Shown here one piece after another: positions 52,511 through 60,572 of a stretch of 64,000 nucleotides of DNA. The stretch is from Actinophytocola algeriensis. Its GTDB lineage: Bacteria > Actinomycetota > Actinomycetes > Mycobacteriales > Pseudonocardiaceae. Made by a program: the position numbers and the translations under genes. Location of the stretch: contig NZ_JACHJQ010000001.1 in NCBI RefSeq assembly GCF_014203735.1, forward strand, positions 669,269 through 733,268, written 5' to 3'. Under the pieces are notes generated by a model that made no database searches, had not been told where the DNA came from, and saw nothing but the letters and a program-made list of their open reading frames with translations. Positions within the stretch are counted from its first letter, which is position 1. Each line of letters begins with the position of its first letter.

Positions 52511-52543
52511 TACTGCGTACGAGATAAACTCTACTGCGTAGAG
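52511..52543. promoter_or_regulatory. Probable TetR operator region (two TAC-N3-GTA dyads)
   Basis: TACTGCGTA occurs at 52511 and 52532, 21 bp apart (two helical turns), in the gap between the divergent ABC and TetR genes. The second copy extends to the perfect inverted repeat CTCTAC-tgc-GTAGAG (52529-52543). AT-rich -10-like sequences (ATAAACT and its complement) overlap it. Confidence 0.65.
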
Positions 52544-52588
52544 CGTAAACAGTGAATCAGGGATGTCCCTGAGCCGGGTCAGGGTGGG

Positions 52589-53365
52589 ATGAGCAGTGGG
52601 ATGAGTGACGAGGAAACAGAGACCGGGCTGCCCGCGAGCTTCGAGATGGCCTGGGGCGTGCGCGACCGGCCGACCAAGGGGCCAAAACGCGGGCTCTCGC
52701 TGGAGCAGATCGTCGACGCGGGCATCCACGTCGCGAACACCGAGGGCATCGGCGGGGTGTCCATGGGCCGGGTCGCGAAGGAGCTCGGCGCGTCGGCCAT
52801 GTCGCTCTACCGCTACGTCGCCTCGAAGGACGAGCTGCTCGCGCTCATGATCGACGGTGCGTTCGGGCAGATCGAGATCGAGCTGGTCGACGGCACGTGG
52901 CGCGAGCGGCTCAAGCGGTGGGCCGAGGTCGAACTGGTCGCCTACCGCCGGTTCCCGTGGATCCTGCGCATCCCGGTCACCGGCGCGCCGATCATGCCCC
53001 GCCAGCTCTGGTACATGGAGCAGGGCCTGCGCACGCTCGGCGGCACCGGGCTGGAGGAGCACGAGAAGCTGTCGGCCGTCCTGCTCGTCACGAGCTTCAC
53101 CCGCAGCTTCGCGATGCTGAGCGGCGACATCGCGGCGGCGTTCGAGGCGGGCGACCCCACGACGGCCCGCATCATGCCCCGCTACGGCGAGCTGATCAAG
53201 AAGCTGACCACCGCGGAGGAGTACCCGGCACTGCACGCCGTCGTCGACGCGGGCACGTTCGACGAGGACGGCGAGGAGTTCGACAACCTCGACTACGACT
53301 TCCACTTCGGGCTCGAGCGCGTGCTCGACGGCATCGAGTCGCTCATCAACCGCCGCAACGCATGA
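52589..53365 (+). CDS. TetR-family transcriptional regulator
   Basis: A 258-residue regulator. The helix-turn-helix lies at about 38-85 (IVDAGIHVANTEG, VSMGRVAKELGASAMSLYRYV), preceded by a basic arm (RPTKGPKRG). The C-terminal helical ligand domain is of the TetR_C_1 (TetR/tetracycline-type) class. It probably represses the divergent DrrAB-like exporter and itself through the dyads at 52511-52543, and is released by the exported compound. ATG 52589 is the first start; ATG 52601 is four codons later. Confidence 0.92.
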   Translation: MSSGMSDEETETGLPASFEMAWGVRDRPTKGPKRGLSLEQIVDAGIHVANTEGIGGVSMGRVAKELGASAMSLYRYVASKDELLALMIDGAFGQIEIELVDGTWRERLKRWAEVELVAYRRFPWILRIPVTGAPIMPRQLWYMEQGLRTLGGTGLEEHEKLSAVLLVTSFTRSFAMLSGDIAAAFEAGDPTTARIMPRYGELIKKLTTAEEYPALHAVVDAGTFDEDGEEFDNLDYDFHFGLERVLDGIESLINRRNA

Positions 53366-53416
53366 CCGATTTGTCTTCTCACGCTGTTCTCAGATTGCGC
53401 CGTTAACCTCGAAGCC

Positions 53417-54070
53417 ATGCCCTCCAGAAGCGCGCTGGCGAGCGTTCTCACGCTCCTGCTCGGCTCCGTGCTGATGCTGTCGCTGCACGTGGTCCCGCCG
53501 ACGAACGAGATCAACGTGGTGCGCAGGACGCTGTCCGAGTACGCGCTCGGGCCCACCAAGTGGGTGTTCGACCTCGCGGTGCTGCTGGTCGCGGTCGGGT
53601 CGGCGCTGGGTTTCTACGCGGTGGTGCGGCACCGCCAGGTGCGGCCGTACTCCGGCGCCGTGGTGCTCGGCGCGCTGTGGATCGCGAGCCTCTTGGTGAT
53701 CGTGGCGTTCACCAAGACCGACTGGACGGTCGGCCCCAGCATCGGCGGCACCATCCACCGGTACGCGAGCGTCGTCGGGTTCGTCTCGCTGCCGCTGGCC
53801 GTGCTCCTGGTAGCGCACAAGGTGTTCCCGGACCGGCTGGGGTGGCGGTGGGCCGCGCGCGGGTTCGCCGCCGTGGCGCTCGGGTGGTTCGGGCTGATCC
53901 TCGTCGGCGTGGTCCGCATGGGCATGGGCTACGGACCGTGGTGGCGGTTCATCCCGCTGGGCCTGGTGGAACGGGCCATGGCACTGGCCGCGGTCCTGGC
54001 GATCCTGACCATCGCGCTCGGCCTGGTCCGGGCCGCAAAACCACAGGACGTGGCGCTGGCCCCGGTCTAA
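53417..54070 (+). CDS. DUF998 membrane protein
   Basis: A 217-residue protein with six hydrophobic helices. It has the DUF998 signature region around NVVRRTLSEYALGPTKW after the first helix. Function unknown in the family. ATG 53417 lies 51 bp after the TetR gene, so it could be cotranscribed with it. It is followed 13 bp later by the LysE-type gene. Confidence 0.85.
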   Translation: MPSRSALASVLTLLLGSVLMLSLHVVPPTNEINVVRRTLSEYALGPTKWVFDLAVLLVAVGSALGFYAVVRHRQVRPYSGAVVLGALWIASLLVIVAFTKTDWTVGPSIGGTIHRYASVVGFVSLPLAVLLVAHKVFPDRLGWRWAARGFAAVALGWFGLILVGVVRMGMGYGPWWRFIPLGLVERAMALAAVLAILTIALGLVRAAKPQDVALAPV

Positions 54071-54083
54071 CCTCGGCGACGTG

Positions 54084-54722
54084 ATGTCGCTCAGCCAAGT
54101 TCTCGCCTTCGCCCTGCTGTCGGTGGTCATCGTCGCCGTGCCGGGGCCGAGCGTGCTGTTCACCATCGGCCGCGCGCTGACGGTCGGCCGCCGCGAGGCC
54201 CTGCTGACCGTCGTCGGCAACGCGATCGGTGTGTACCTGCAGGTCGTGGCCGTCGCGGTCGGGGTCGGCGTGGTCGTGGAGCGGTCGGCCGCGGTGTTCA
54301 CCGTGATCAAGCTCGTCGGCGCCGCGTACCTCGTCTACCTCGGCGTGCAGGCGATCCGGCACCGCCGCAAGGTCACCGAGGCGCTCGCGGAAGGCGTGCC
54401 GACGGTCCTGCCGTCCGGGCGTGCGCTGCGCGACGGGATCGTCGTCGGTGTCGCCAACCCGAAGTCGATCGTGTTCTTCGTGGTCGCGCTGCCGCAGTTC
54501 ACCGACCCGGCCGCGGGGCACGTCCCGGTGCAGATGATGGTGCTCGGCGCGCTGTTCCCGGTGATCGCGGTCGTGCTCGACAGCGTGTGGGCACTGCTCG
54601 CGGCGACCGCGCGGGTGTGGTTCTCGCGGTCCCCACGCAGGCTGGAGCTGGTCGGCGGCACGGGCGGCCTGATGATGATCGGCCTCGGCGCGAGCATCGC
54701 CGTGACCGGCCGCAAGGACTAG
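54084..54722 (+). CDS. LysE/RhtB-family exporter
   Basis: A 212-residue, six-helix amino-acid exporter of the LysE/RhtB family. The N-terminal motif VPGPSVLFTIGRAL (PGP signature) and GVANPKSIVFF (mid-protein signature) are present. Exported compounds in this family are amino acids such as threonine or homoserine lactone; none can be assigned. GTG 54081 immediately precedes ATG 54084 as an alternative start. A fragment of the intergenic repeat follows the stop. Confidence 0.92.
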   Translation: MSLSQVLAFALLSVVIVAVPGPSVLFTIGRALTVGRREALLTVVGNAIGVYLQVVAVAVGVGVVVERSAAVFTVIKLVGAAYLVYLGVQAIRHRRKVTEALAEGVPTVLPSGRALRDGIVVGVANPKSIVFFVVALPQFTDPAAGHVPVQMMVLGALFPVIAVVLDSVWALLAATARVWFSRSPRRLELVGGTGGLMMIGLGASIAVTGRKD

Positions 54723-54750
54723 GTCTGTTCTCGCGCGGGGTGCGTTGTTC

Positions 54751-54786
54751 GTCGCCGGAGGGCCAGGTCGACGGGATGGCGGACAG
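54751..54786 (+). repeat. Fragment of the intergenic repeat modules
   Basis: Contains GTCGCCGGAGGGCCAGGTCG followed by ACGGGATGGC, matching the hairpin-arm motif AGGTCGACGGGATGGCAG at 14201 and 24040 next to a piece of the CGCCGGAGGG module. Confidence 0.55.
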
Positions 54787-54816
54787 CGTCCGGGGTGGTG
54801 CGGGGCTCGCGCCCGG

Positions 54817-55776
54817 CTAGGCGAGCGGCGGCAACCCCGCCCACGCCGTCGCGGCGAGTGTGCGGGCCGGGGCACACCGGTCCTCGCCCCGCCGCGCGAT
54901 GCCGGTCGCCGTCTCCAGTACCGCGAACTCGCGGGTGCCGGTGCCGAGGCCGAAGTCCCCGTGCTCGGTGACGATCCGGCACGACGCCAGCTCTGGATCG
55001 TGCCCGGGCACGACCCAGGACGTGCGGCCCGCGAGCGTCTCGCTCCGGGCACCGTCCGGCACGTCCACCGCCGAGGGTGACACGCCGACCAGGAACCGCA
55101 CCTCGGCGGAGGGCGGATCGCCGTCCGGGTCACCCCACCGGCACCGGTGCTCTGCCGGGTACGGCGACTCGGCGACCTCGTCGAGCCCCAGGGCGGCCTC
55201 GATGTCGCGGTCCTGGACGACGTCGCACGCGTAGACCACGGCCAGCGAGGACACCGGCGGCGCCCAGTGCCGCACCTGTCCGGCCGCGAGCACCTCGTAG
55301 GCGCCACGCAGCGCGGCCTCGGTCAGGTGGCACAGCGTGTCCTCGCCCGGCCGGGAACCGGGCACGGGTTCGGCGGTGGCGGTCACGGAGACGCCGTCGG
55401 CGAGCACGAGCACGGTGTCGCACGTGTCGGCCAGCCGCCCAATGGTCGTGCCGCGGCCTGGGCTCGCGACCCGGTCCCGCCAGTCCGGCGTGAGCGGGTC
55501 GTCGCGTAGGAGGCCGACCCAGACGTAGGCGTGGCCGCCGTCCACCGCCACGGCCACGCGGCATTCGTCGAAGGTCGGCGTGCCCGGCATCCGCGCGGTG
55601 CCGATCTCCTCGAACGCGGCGGACCCGGTGAGGCTGCACGGGTCGATCGTGGTCGGCTCACCCAGCACGGACGAGGTGAGCGGCAGCTCCTCACCGGCCT
55701 CGGGCACCCCCGGCATCCCGGTCGTGCACCCCGTCAATACCAGCACCGCCGCCAGCGCGCACAGCCTGACCCGCAC
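54817..55776 (-). CDS. Lipoprotein (DUF3558-like)
   Basis: A 319-residue lipid-anchored protein: GTG 55776, short signal with lipobox LTGC (about residues 13-16). Two repeats of a DUF3558-like pattern follow, each starting with an IDPC or VYACDVV motif near a cysteine and a later cysteine (FDECRV, EHRCRW). DUF3558 proteins are common exported lipoproteins in Pseudonocardiales with unknown role. The frame continues upstream to 55962 without a better start. Confidence 0.78.
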   Translation of the reverse strand: MRVRLCALAAVLVLTGCTTGMPGVPEAGEELPLTSSVLGEPTTIDPCSLTGSAAFEEIGTARMPGTPTFDECRVAVAVDGGHAYVWVGLLRDDPLTPDWRDRVASPGRGTTIGRLADTCDTVLVLADGVSVTATAEPVPGSRPGEDTLCHLTEAALRGAYEVLAAGQVRHWAPPVSSLAVVYACDVVQDRDIEAALGLDEVAESPYPAEHRCRWGDPDGDPPSAEVRFLVGVSPSAVDVPDGARSETLAGRTSWVVPGHDPELASCRIVTEHGDFGLGTGTREFAVLETATGIARRGEDRCAPARTLAATAWAGLPPLA

Positions 55777-55901
55777 ATTCCCCACGACGCACAGACGCGA
55801 TGATGCGTGCGGAGGTTCCCGGACCCGCCGCGGATGCGCGAGGCGAACGCGTGTTCTAATATCGCCTCCCGCGGTGTGTCCCGTGACGAAGGAGCGTGAA
55901 G

Positions 55902-56348
55902 GTGTCCCCAACGAGCGAGGCCACGGAAACCGAGGCCCCGGCCGAGACCGCGCAGGCCGCACAGGCAGAGCCCGCGAAGGCGGCTGAGCCCAAGGCTGAG
56001 CAGGCCGAGCCCAAGGCGGAGGCGGCGCCTGAGCAGCCCGCCAAGCGCGGCCGCAAGCCGAGCACGGCCCGCAAGACCCGCACGGTCGAGCTGACGCTGA
56101 CGGTCACCGGCACCATGGACGGCGAGTGGCAGGCCGACCTGTCGCACTCCGGCAGCCGGGTCGTGCAAGGCCTGCAGATCCCGGCCGCCGCGGTCTCCCG
56201 CGCGGCCGCCGAACTGCACGAGGACATCTCGAAGGCGATCGAGTCCGTGCTCGACGTCGCCCGCGAGCAGCACCAGGCCCGCCTCGCCGAACTGGAGGCG
56301 GAACTGACCAAGGTCAAGCAGGCACTGGCCGACCTGCAGGACGGCTGA
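55902..56348 (+). CDS. Ala/Glu/Pro/Lys-rich protein with AT-hook-like motif (DUF6319-like)
   Basis: A 148-residue protein in three parts: a low-complexity acidic/Ala-rich region (1-45), an AT-hook-like basic patch (AKRGRKPSTARK, about 46-58) and a C-terminal beta plus coiled-coil region (helix AAAELHEDISKAIESVLDV and LAELEAELTKVKQALADL). This suggests a DNA-binding or nucleoid-associated protein. GAAGGAG lies seven nt before GTG 55902; GTG 55896 is too close to it. Confidence 0.7.
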   Translation: MSPTSEATETEAPAETAQAAQAEPAKAAEPKAEQAEPKAEAAPEQPAKRGRKPSTARKTRTVELTLTVTGTMDGEWQADLSHSGSRVVQGLQIPAAAVSRAAAELHEDISKAIESVLDVAREQHQARLAELEAELTKVKQALADLQDG

Positions 56349-56356
56349 CGTGCCGC

Positions 56357-56385
56357 GGCACGGCCGTGCGTGTCACGGCCGTGCC
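56357..56385. terminator. Bidirectional hairpin between convergent genes
   Basis: Perfect 12-bp stem GGCACGGCCGTG/CACGGCCGTGCC, 5-nt loop, 8 bp after one stop and 46 bp from the other. No T-run on either side. Confidence 0.6.
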
Positions 56386-56431
56386 GCCGTCACCAGCGGC
56401 TCGAGGCGCAGCTCGCCGACCCGGTACGCCG

Positions 56432-57010
56432 CTAGCCCAGCCGCACCGCGCGGTCCATGATCGCGGGCAGCGCGCGGGCCAGCGCGGCGCCACCGGCCAG
56501 CATCGCGAACAACACGAAGAGCACCACCACGGTCCTCGGCTGCGGCACGCGGACCAGGTCGAGCAGGCCGCCCGGGTTCGTCACCAGGTCCCACGAGTTG
56601 AACCGGAACACCCGGCCCAGCACGATGCCCACCGCGCACAGGGCGTGCAGCGACAGGTCCGTGAACAGCACCGCCCGGCGGGACACGCCGCGGTCGGCCA
56701 GCCAGCGTTCCAGCCGCACCAGTGACAGCACGTACGCGGCGAACCCGATCGCGAACAGCGTCAGGTACTGCGCGAGCAGGCCTGCCGCGACCCAGCCGTC
56801 GACGTAGTGCAGGTCGCGCGGCAGGTGCAGCACGTCGGTCAGCACGTAGGGCGCGTTCGGCAGGAACGCCACGAACACCGCGCCACCCGTGATCAGCAGC
56901 CAGCGCGGCCGTTCCCGGTGTCCGAACAGGAACCGGGAGAGCACGAGCGGGATCAGGGCGAGGAACGCGTTCCACCCCATCCATCCGGCGTTGGCCACCA
57001 GCGCGGACAT
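56432..57010 (-). CDS. DUF1361 membrane protein
   Basis: A 192-residue protein with about six hydrophobic helices. The DUF1361 signature is visible in AFLPNAPYVLTDVLHL, and in the long helix pattern ending in GRVFRFNSWDLVTNP. Function unknown. ATG 57010; the frame could extend to 57058, but that overlaps the divergent aldo/keto reductase's start region. Confidence 0.87.
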   Translation of the reverse strand: MSALVANAGWMGWNAFLALIPLVLSRFLFGHRERPRWLLITGGAVFVAFLPNAPYVLTDVLHLPRDLHYVDGWVAAGLLAQYLTLFAIGFAAYVLSLVRLERWLADRGVSRRAVLFTDLSLHALCAVGIVLGRVFRFNSWDLVTNPGGLLDLVRVPQPRTVVVLFVLFAMLAGGAALARALPAIMDRAVRLG

Positions 57011-57050
57011 AACATCACGGTACCCGCGACCCGCCCCGAGGAGACCGACG

Positions 57051-58094
57051 ATGAGCATCCCGCCCGCCTACCAGGCAGCGGAAGACCGCTACGACGACAC
57101 GATGTCGTACCGCCCTGCCGGCGAGAGCGGCCTGCGCCTGCCCGCGATCTCGCTCGGGCTGTGGCAGAACTTCGGCACCGAGGTGCCCCTGGAGCAGTGC
57201 CGCGCGATCCTGCGCCACGCGTTCGACCGCGGCGTCACCCACTTCGACCTGGCCAACAACTACGGCCCGCCGTACGGGTCGGCAGAGACCAACTTCGGCA
57301 CCCTCCTGGCGCAGGACTTCCGCCCGTACCGCGACGAGCTGATCATCTCCACGAAGGCCGGCTACGACATGTGGCCCGGCCCGTACGGCCAGGGCGGCGG
57401 CTCCCGCAAGTACGTGCTCGCGAGCCTCGACCAGAGCCTGTCCCGCATGGGCCTGGACTACGTCGACATCTTCTACTCGCACCGCTTCGACCCGGACACC
57501 CCGCTGGAGGAGACCATGGGCGCACTCGCGTCCGCGGTGCAGCAGGGCAAGGCGCTCTACGTCGGCATCTCCTCGTACTCGCCAGCCAAGACCCGCGAGG
57601 CGCACGCGCTGCTCGCCGGCATGGGCGTCCGCCTGCTGATCCACCAGCCGTCGTACTCGATGCTGAACCGCTGGATCGAGCCCGACCTGCTCGACGCGCT
57701 CGGTGAGCTGGGCGTCGGCTGCATCGGTTTCTCGCCACTCGCACAGGGCATGCTGACCGGCCGCTACCTGAACGGGATCCCCGCCGACTCCCGAGCCGCC
57801 CGCGACGGCTCGCTGTCGCAGTCGATGCTGTCGGAGGAGAACCTGGACCGCATCCGCGCGCTCAACGACATCGCGAAGTCTCGCGGCCAGTCACTGGCAC
57901 AACTCGCACTGGCGTGGACGCTGCGCGACACCCGCATGACGTCCACGCTGATCGGCGCGTCGAGCGTCAAGCAACTCGACGACAACCTGGGCGCCCTGTC
58001 CGGCCTCGACTTCACCGACTCGGAGCTGGCCGAGATCGACAAGCACGCGGTGGAGAGCGGCATCAACCTGTGGGCCCGCTCCAGCGCTGAGTGA
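57051..58094 (+). CDS. Aldo/keto reductase (YghZ/L-glyceraldehyde-3-phosphate reductase-like)
   Basis: A 347-residue (beta/alpha)8 NADPH-dependent reductase. The catalytic tetrad is recognisable: Asp in HFDLANNYG with Tyr, Lys in ISTKAGYDM, His in FYSHRFDP. The NADP-binding C-terminal stretch TLIGASSVKQLDDN is present. The GGGSRKYVLASLDQSLSRMGLDYVD segment is characteristic of the AKR14/YghZ group, which reduces small aldehydes such as methylglyoxal or L-glyceraldehyde 3-phosphate. ATG 57051 with GAGGAG upstream, 40 bp from the divergent DUF1361 gene. Confidence 0.93.
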   Translation: MSIPPAYQAAEDRYDDTMSYRPAGESGLRLPAISLGLWQNFGTEVPLEQCRAILRHAFDRGVTHFDLANNYGPPYGSAETNFGTLLAQDFRPYRDELIISTKAGYDMWPGPYGQGGGSRKYVLASLDQSLSRMGLDYVDIFYSHRFDPDTPLEETMGALASAVQQGKALYVGISSYSPAKTREAHALLAGMGVRLLIHQPSYSMLNRWIEPDLLDALGELGVGCIGFSPLAQGMLTGRYLNGIPADSRAARDGSLSQSMLSEENLDRIRALNDIAKSRGQSLAQLALAWTLRDTRMTSTLIGASSVKQLDDNLGALSGLDFTDSELAEIDKHAVESGINLWARSSAE

Positions 58095-58121
58095 ACTTCC
58101 GTTGGCCGGGGTGGGTTGGTG

Positions 58122-58265
58122 GTTTGTCCTCGCCGGACGGGCTTTGCCTCCGGCGCCTGCGCACCCTCACGACGTCCGTTGTGCCGTGAAAGGCGCTTTC
58201 AGGGCGCTCACCGTCCTCAACGCGCCTTTCACAGCGCCGGCGATGTCCTGAAAGCGCCTTTCACG
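58122..58265. repeat. Mosaic repeat spacer with GAAAGGCGCTTTC palindromes
   Basis: Begins with the TTTGTCCTCGCCGGACGGGC segment seen at 23810, then GTGCCGTGAAAGGCGC (with TTTCAGGGCG) identical to 14256-14281. Palindromes or half-palindromes start at 58188 (GAAAGGCGCTTTC), 58218 (CGCGCCTTTC part) and 58250 (GAAAGCGCCTTTC), spaced 30 and 32 bp. The 58095-58324 spacer holds no gene. Confidence 0.82.
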
Positions 58266-58324
58266 GCATACCAGCCCACACAACGACCACGCGAAGACCC
58301 GACCCCAGCCACAGCACCAGTGAA

Positions 58325-59305
58325 CTAAGCCAGCACCCGACCCTGTTCTACCAGCCGCGCGAGCCGGTCCCGCCACCACAGCACCCGATCGGGGTCCCGC
58401 AGCTCGTAGCGGTCAAGCAGGGCCGGGTCAGGCGTCGGGGTGACCGGCGCGACCGGCAGGTACCCGTCGACCGGCGTCAGCGCCCGCGTAGGCCCGACGA
58501 CGTCCCCGTCGAGCAGCGACAACGTGCCCAGTCCGCACGCGAAGTCCAGCTCGGGCAGCGCGCCGGCCAGCGCGAGGCCCGCGCTGAGGCCGACGGAGGT
58601 CTCCAGCGCCGAGGACACCACGCACGGCAGCCCGCACGCCTCGGCGACCCGCAGCGCCCTGCGCACCCCGCCGAGCGGCGTGGCCTTGATGACGGCGATG
58701 TCGGCGGCCCCGGCGACCGCGACCGTCATCGGGTCCTCGGCCCGCCGGATCGACTCGTCGGCGGCGATCCGCACGTCGACCTTGCGTCGCACCTGGGCCA
58801 GCTCGTCGACCGTCGGGCACGGCTGCTCGACGTACTCGAGCCCGCTCGCGGCCCGGTCGAGGAGGGGGATCGCGGCCACGGCGGCGGGGACGTCCCAGGC
58901 GCCGTTGGCGTCGACGCGGATCTGCCCGTGCGGCAGCGCGTCCCGCACGGCCTCGAGCCGTTCGATGTCCTCGGCCAGGGGCCCGTCCGCGACCTTGACC
59001 TTCACGGTGGCGCACCCGGACGTGGTGACCATCCGGTGCGCCAGATCGGGCCCGACGGCGGGCACGGTCGCGTTGACCGGGATCCGCCCGCGCACGGGGT
59101 CGGGCCAGCCGACGGTGCACGCCTCGATGGCGGTGGTCAGCCAGGAGGCGGCCTCGCGGTCGTCGTACTCGGGGAAGGCGCAGAAGTCGCCCCACCCGGC
59201 AGGCCCTTCGATGAGCACGCCCTCACGCACGTCGATGCCGCGGAAGCGCGTCACCATGGGGATCGCGTAGACCCGGGCCTGGCCGAAATCGATCATGGTC
59301 TTCAT
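58325..59305 (-). CDS. menC: o-Succinylbenzoate synthase-like enolase (MenC)
   Basis: A 326-residue enolase-superfamily enzyme of the MLE subgroup. The KxK acid/base motif (TVKVKVADG), the metal ligands in IRVDANGAWD (Asp), YVEQPC (Glu) and RIAADESI (Asp), and the opposite Lys in VIKATPLGG are all present. It would dehydrate SHCHC to o-succinylbenzoate in menaquinone synthesis. Members of this group may instead racemise N-acyl amino acids, and no other men gene is here, so the assignment is by sequence. ATG 59305 overlaps the gluconokinase stop by one base, with GGAG five nt upstream. Confidence 0.85.
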   Translation of the reverse strand: MKTMIDFGQARVYAIPMVTRFRGIDVREGVLIEGPAGWGDFCAFPEYDDREAASWLTTAIEACTVGWPDPVRGRIPVNATVPAVGPDLAHRMVTTSGCATVKVKVADGPLAEDIERLEAVRDALPHGQIRVDANGAWDVPAAVAAIPLLDRAASGLEYVEQPCPTVDELAQVRRKVDVRIAADESIRRAEDPMTVAVAGAADIAVIKATPLGGVRRALRVAEACGLPCVVSSALETSVGLSAGLALAGALPELDFACGLGTLSLLDGDVVGPTRALTPVDGYLPVAPVTPTPDPALLDRYELRDPDRVLWWRDRLARLVEQGRVLA

Positions 59306-59787
59306 CAGATCTCCGAAGCTACCCGGTCCACGATGACCTCGACGGGCAGGGCGAAATCCACGACCAGGGCCTTCTCGTCCGCCTCGAGCGGTTCGAGGTC
59401 CGCGTACTGCGAGTCGACGAGCGACTGGGGCATGAAGTGCCCCTTCCGCGCTGCCACCCGGGCCCGCACGGTGTCCTTGTCGCCGTGCAGGTGGAGGAAG
59501 GTGATCGTGGGCGCCGCCTCCCGGAGCGTGTCCCGGTACACCCGCTTGAGCGCGGAACACGTGACGACGGCACCCTCGTCGTGCTTGGCGAGCCACGCCC
59601 CGATGGCGAGCAGCCAGGGCCGCCGATCGACGTCGGTCAACGGCACCCCGGACCGCATCTTGGCCACGTTCTCCGGCGAGTGGAAGTCATCCGCATCCGC
59701 GAACGGCACCCCCATCCGCTCCGCGAGCGCGGTTCCGACAGTGGTCTTCCCGGACCCGGTAACTCCCATCACCACAACGAGTGCCAT
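59305..59787 (-). CDS. gntK: Gluconokinase
   Basis: A 160-residue P-loop kinase of the GntK/Shikimate-kinase-like family. Walker A GVTGSGKTT (residues 8-16), DADDFHSPENVAKM substrate region, LTDVDRRPWL and the CSALKRVYRD lid are all characteristic. It phosphorylates D-gluconate to 6-phosphogluconate, feeding the pentose phosphate pathway. Length equals the family norm. ATG 59787 is chosen; the longer frame to 59994 is antisense-like. Its TGA overlaps the ATG of the MenC gene (TGATG). Confidence 0.95.
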   Translation of the reverse strand: MALVVVMGVTGSGKTTVGTALAERMGVPFADADDFHSPENVAKMRSGVPLTDVDRRPWLLAIGAWLAKHDEGAVVTCSALKRVYRDTLREAAPTITFLHLHGDKDTVRARVAARKGHFMPQSLVDSQYADLEPLEADEKALVVDFALPVEVIVDRVASEI

Positions 59788-59800
59788 GGGTCCGATGCTG

Positions 59801-60559
59801 TCATCCCTCGGCGGCGTTGGCCCAGCGACGCACCCGCGCCTCGACGAACTCCCGCACCCGGTGTGCGTCGTCGGCCGCGAAGACGAGCTGTCCCTCGCGG
59901 AGATCGACGACCACCACGTCGCCGGGAGGAACCCGCATCGACGTACCCGCCAGGGGGTACTCGCCGCCGTCCGGCTCGGTCCGCACGGCGACACCGGTCA
60001 CGTCGCTGAGCGGCACCGAGTGCGTGACCTTCCGCGCGGAAGTGGGCCGGACCACGACGTCGAGCGACTCCGGCGTGACGGTGAGCCTGTCGGCGTCCTT
60101 CCCGCGGGCCGTGAACGTCACGTCCAGCGCACTGTCGACGACCTCGGACGACAGGTCGGCGAGCACCATCCGGGCGGCACTCCGGGCGGGCAGCCAGCCG
60201 AGCAGCGCCAACCCGACCGCGACCACCGCGACCGCGACGAAGAACGTGGTCTCGGACCACCCGAGCTCTTCCTCGATCCCCGACCCGGTGGCCATCATCA
60301 CGAAGAACCCGGCAGGGACCCAACCGGCGATCGACACGGTGGACGTCCACATGTTCGGCTTGGCGCGAGTGCTCCACCAGGTCCACATCCCGATACCACT
60401 GAAAACGGCGGCGGCGCCGGCCGAGATCAGCATGTTCTGGGTGTCCCGCTGGACCGCCGCCATCGCGACGGTGACCACGCCGAACACGAAAGCCGGTGCG
60501 AGCGCGCCGACGATGAGCAGTCTCAACGTTCGCTCGGTGAGTGACGAAGTGCCGGACAC
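59801..60559 (-). CDS. Membrane protein with C-terminal PH-like domain
   Basis: A 252-residue protein: four hydrophobic helices (about 12-135), then a cytoplasmic domain of about 110 residues in which strands such as SARKVTHSVPLSDVTGVAV and PGDVVVVDLREGQLVFAADDA suggest a PH-like fold. Function unknown. GTG 60559, 13 bp downstream of the helical protein of the type VII-type operon, so it is probably that operon's last gene. Confidence 0.75.
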   Translation of the reverse strand: MSGTSSLTERTLRLLIVGALAPAFVFGVVTVAMAAVQRDTQNMLISAGAAAVFSGIGMWTWWSTRAKPNMWTSTVSIAGWVPAGFFVMMATGSGIEEELGWSETTFFVAVAVVAVGLALLGWLPARSAARMVLADLSSEVVDSALDVTFTARGKDADRLTVTPESLDVVVRPTSARKVTHSVPLSDVTGVAVRTEPDGGEYPLAGTSMRVPPGDVVVVDLREGQLVFAADDAHRVREFVEARVRRWANAAEG

Positions 60560-60572
60560 TATCTCCCCCTAG

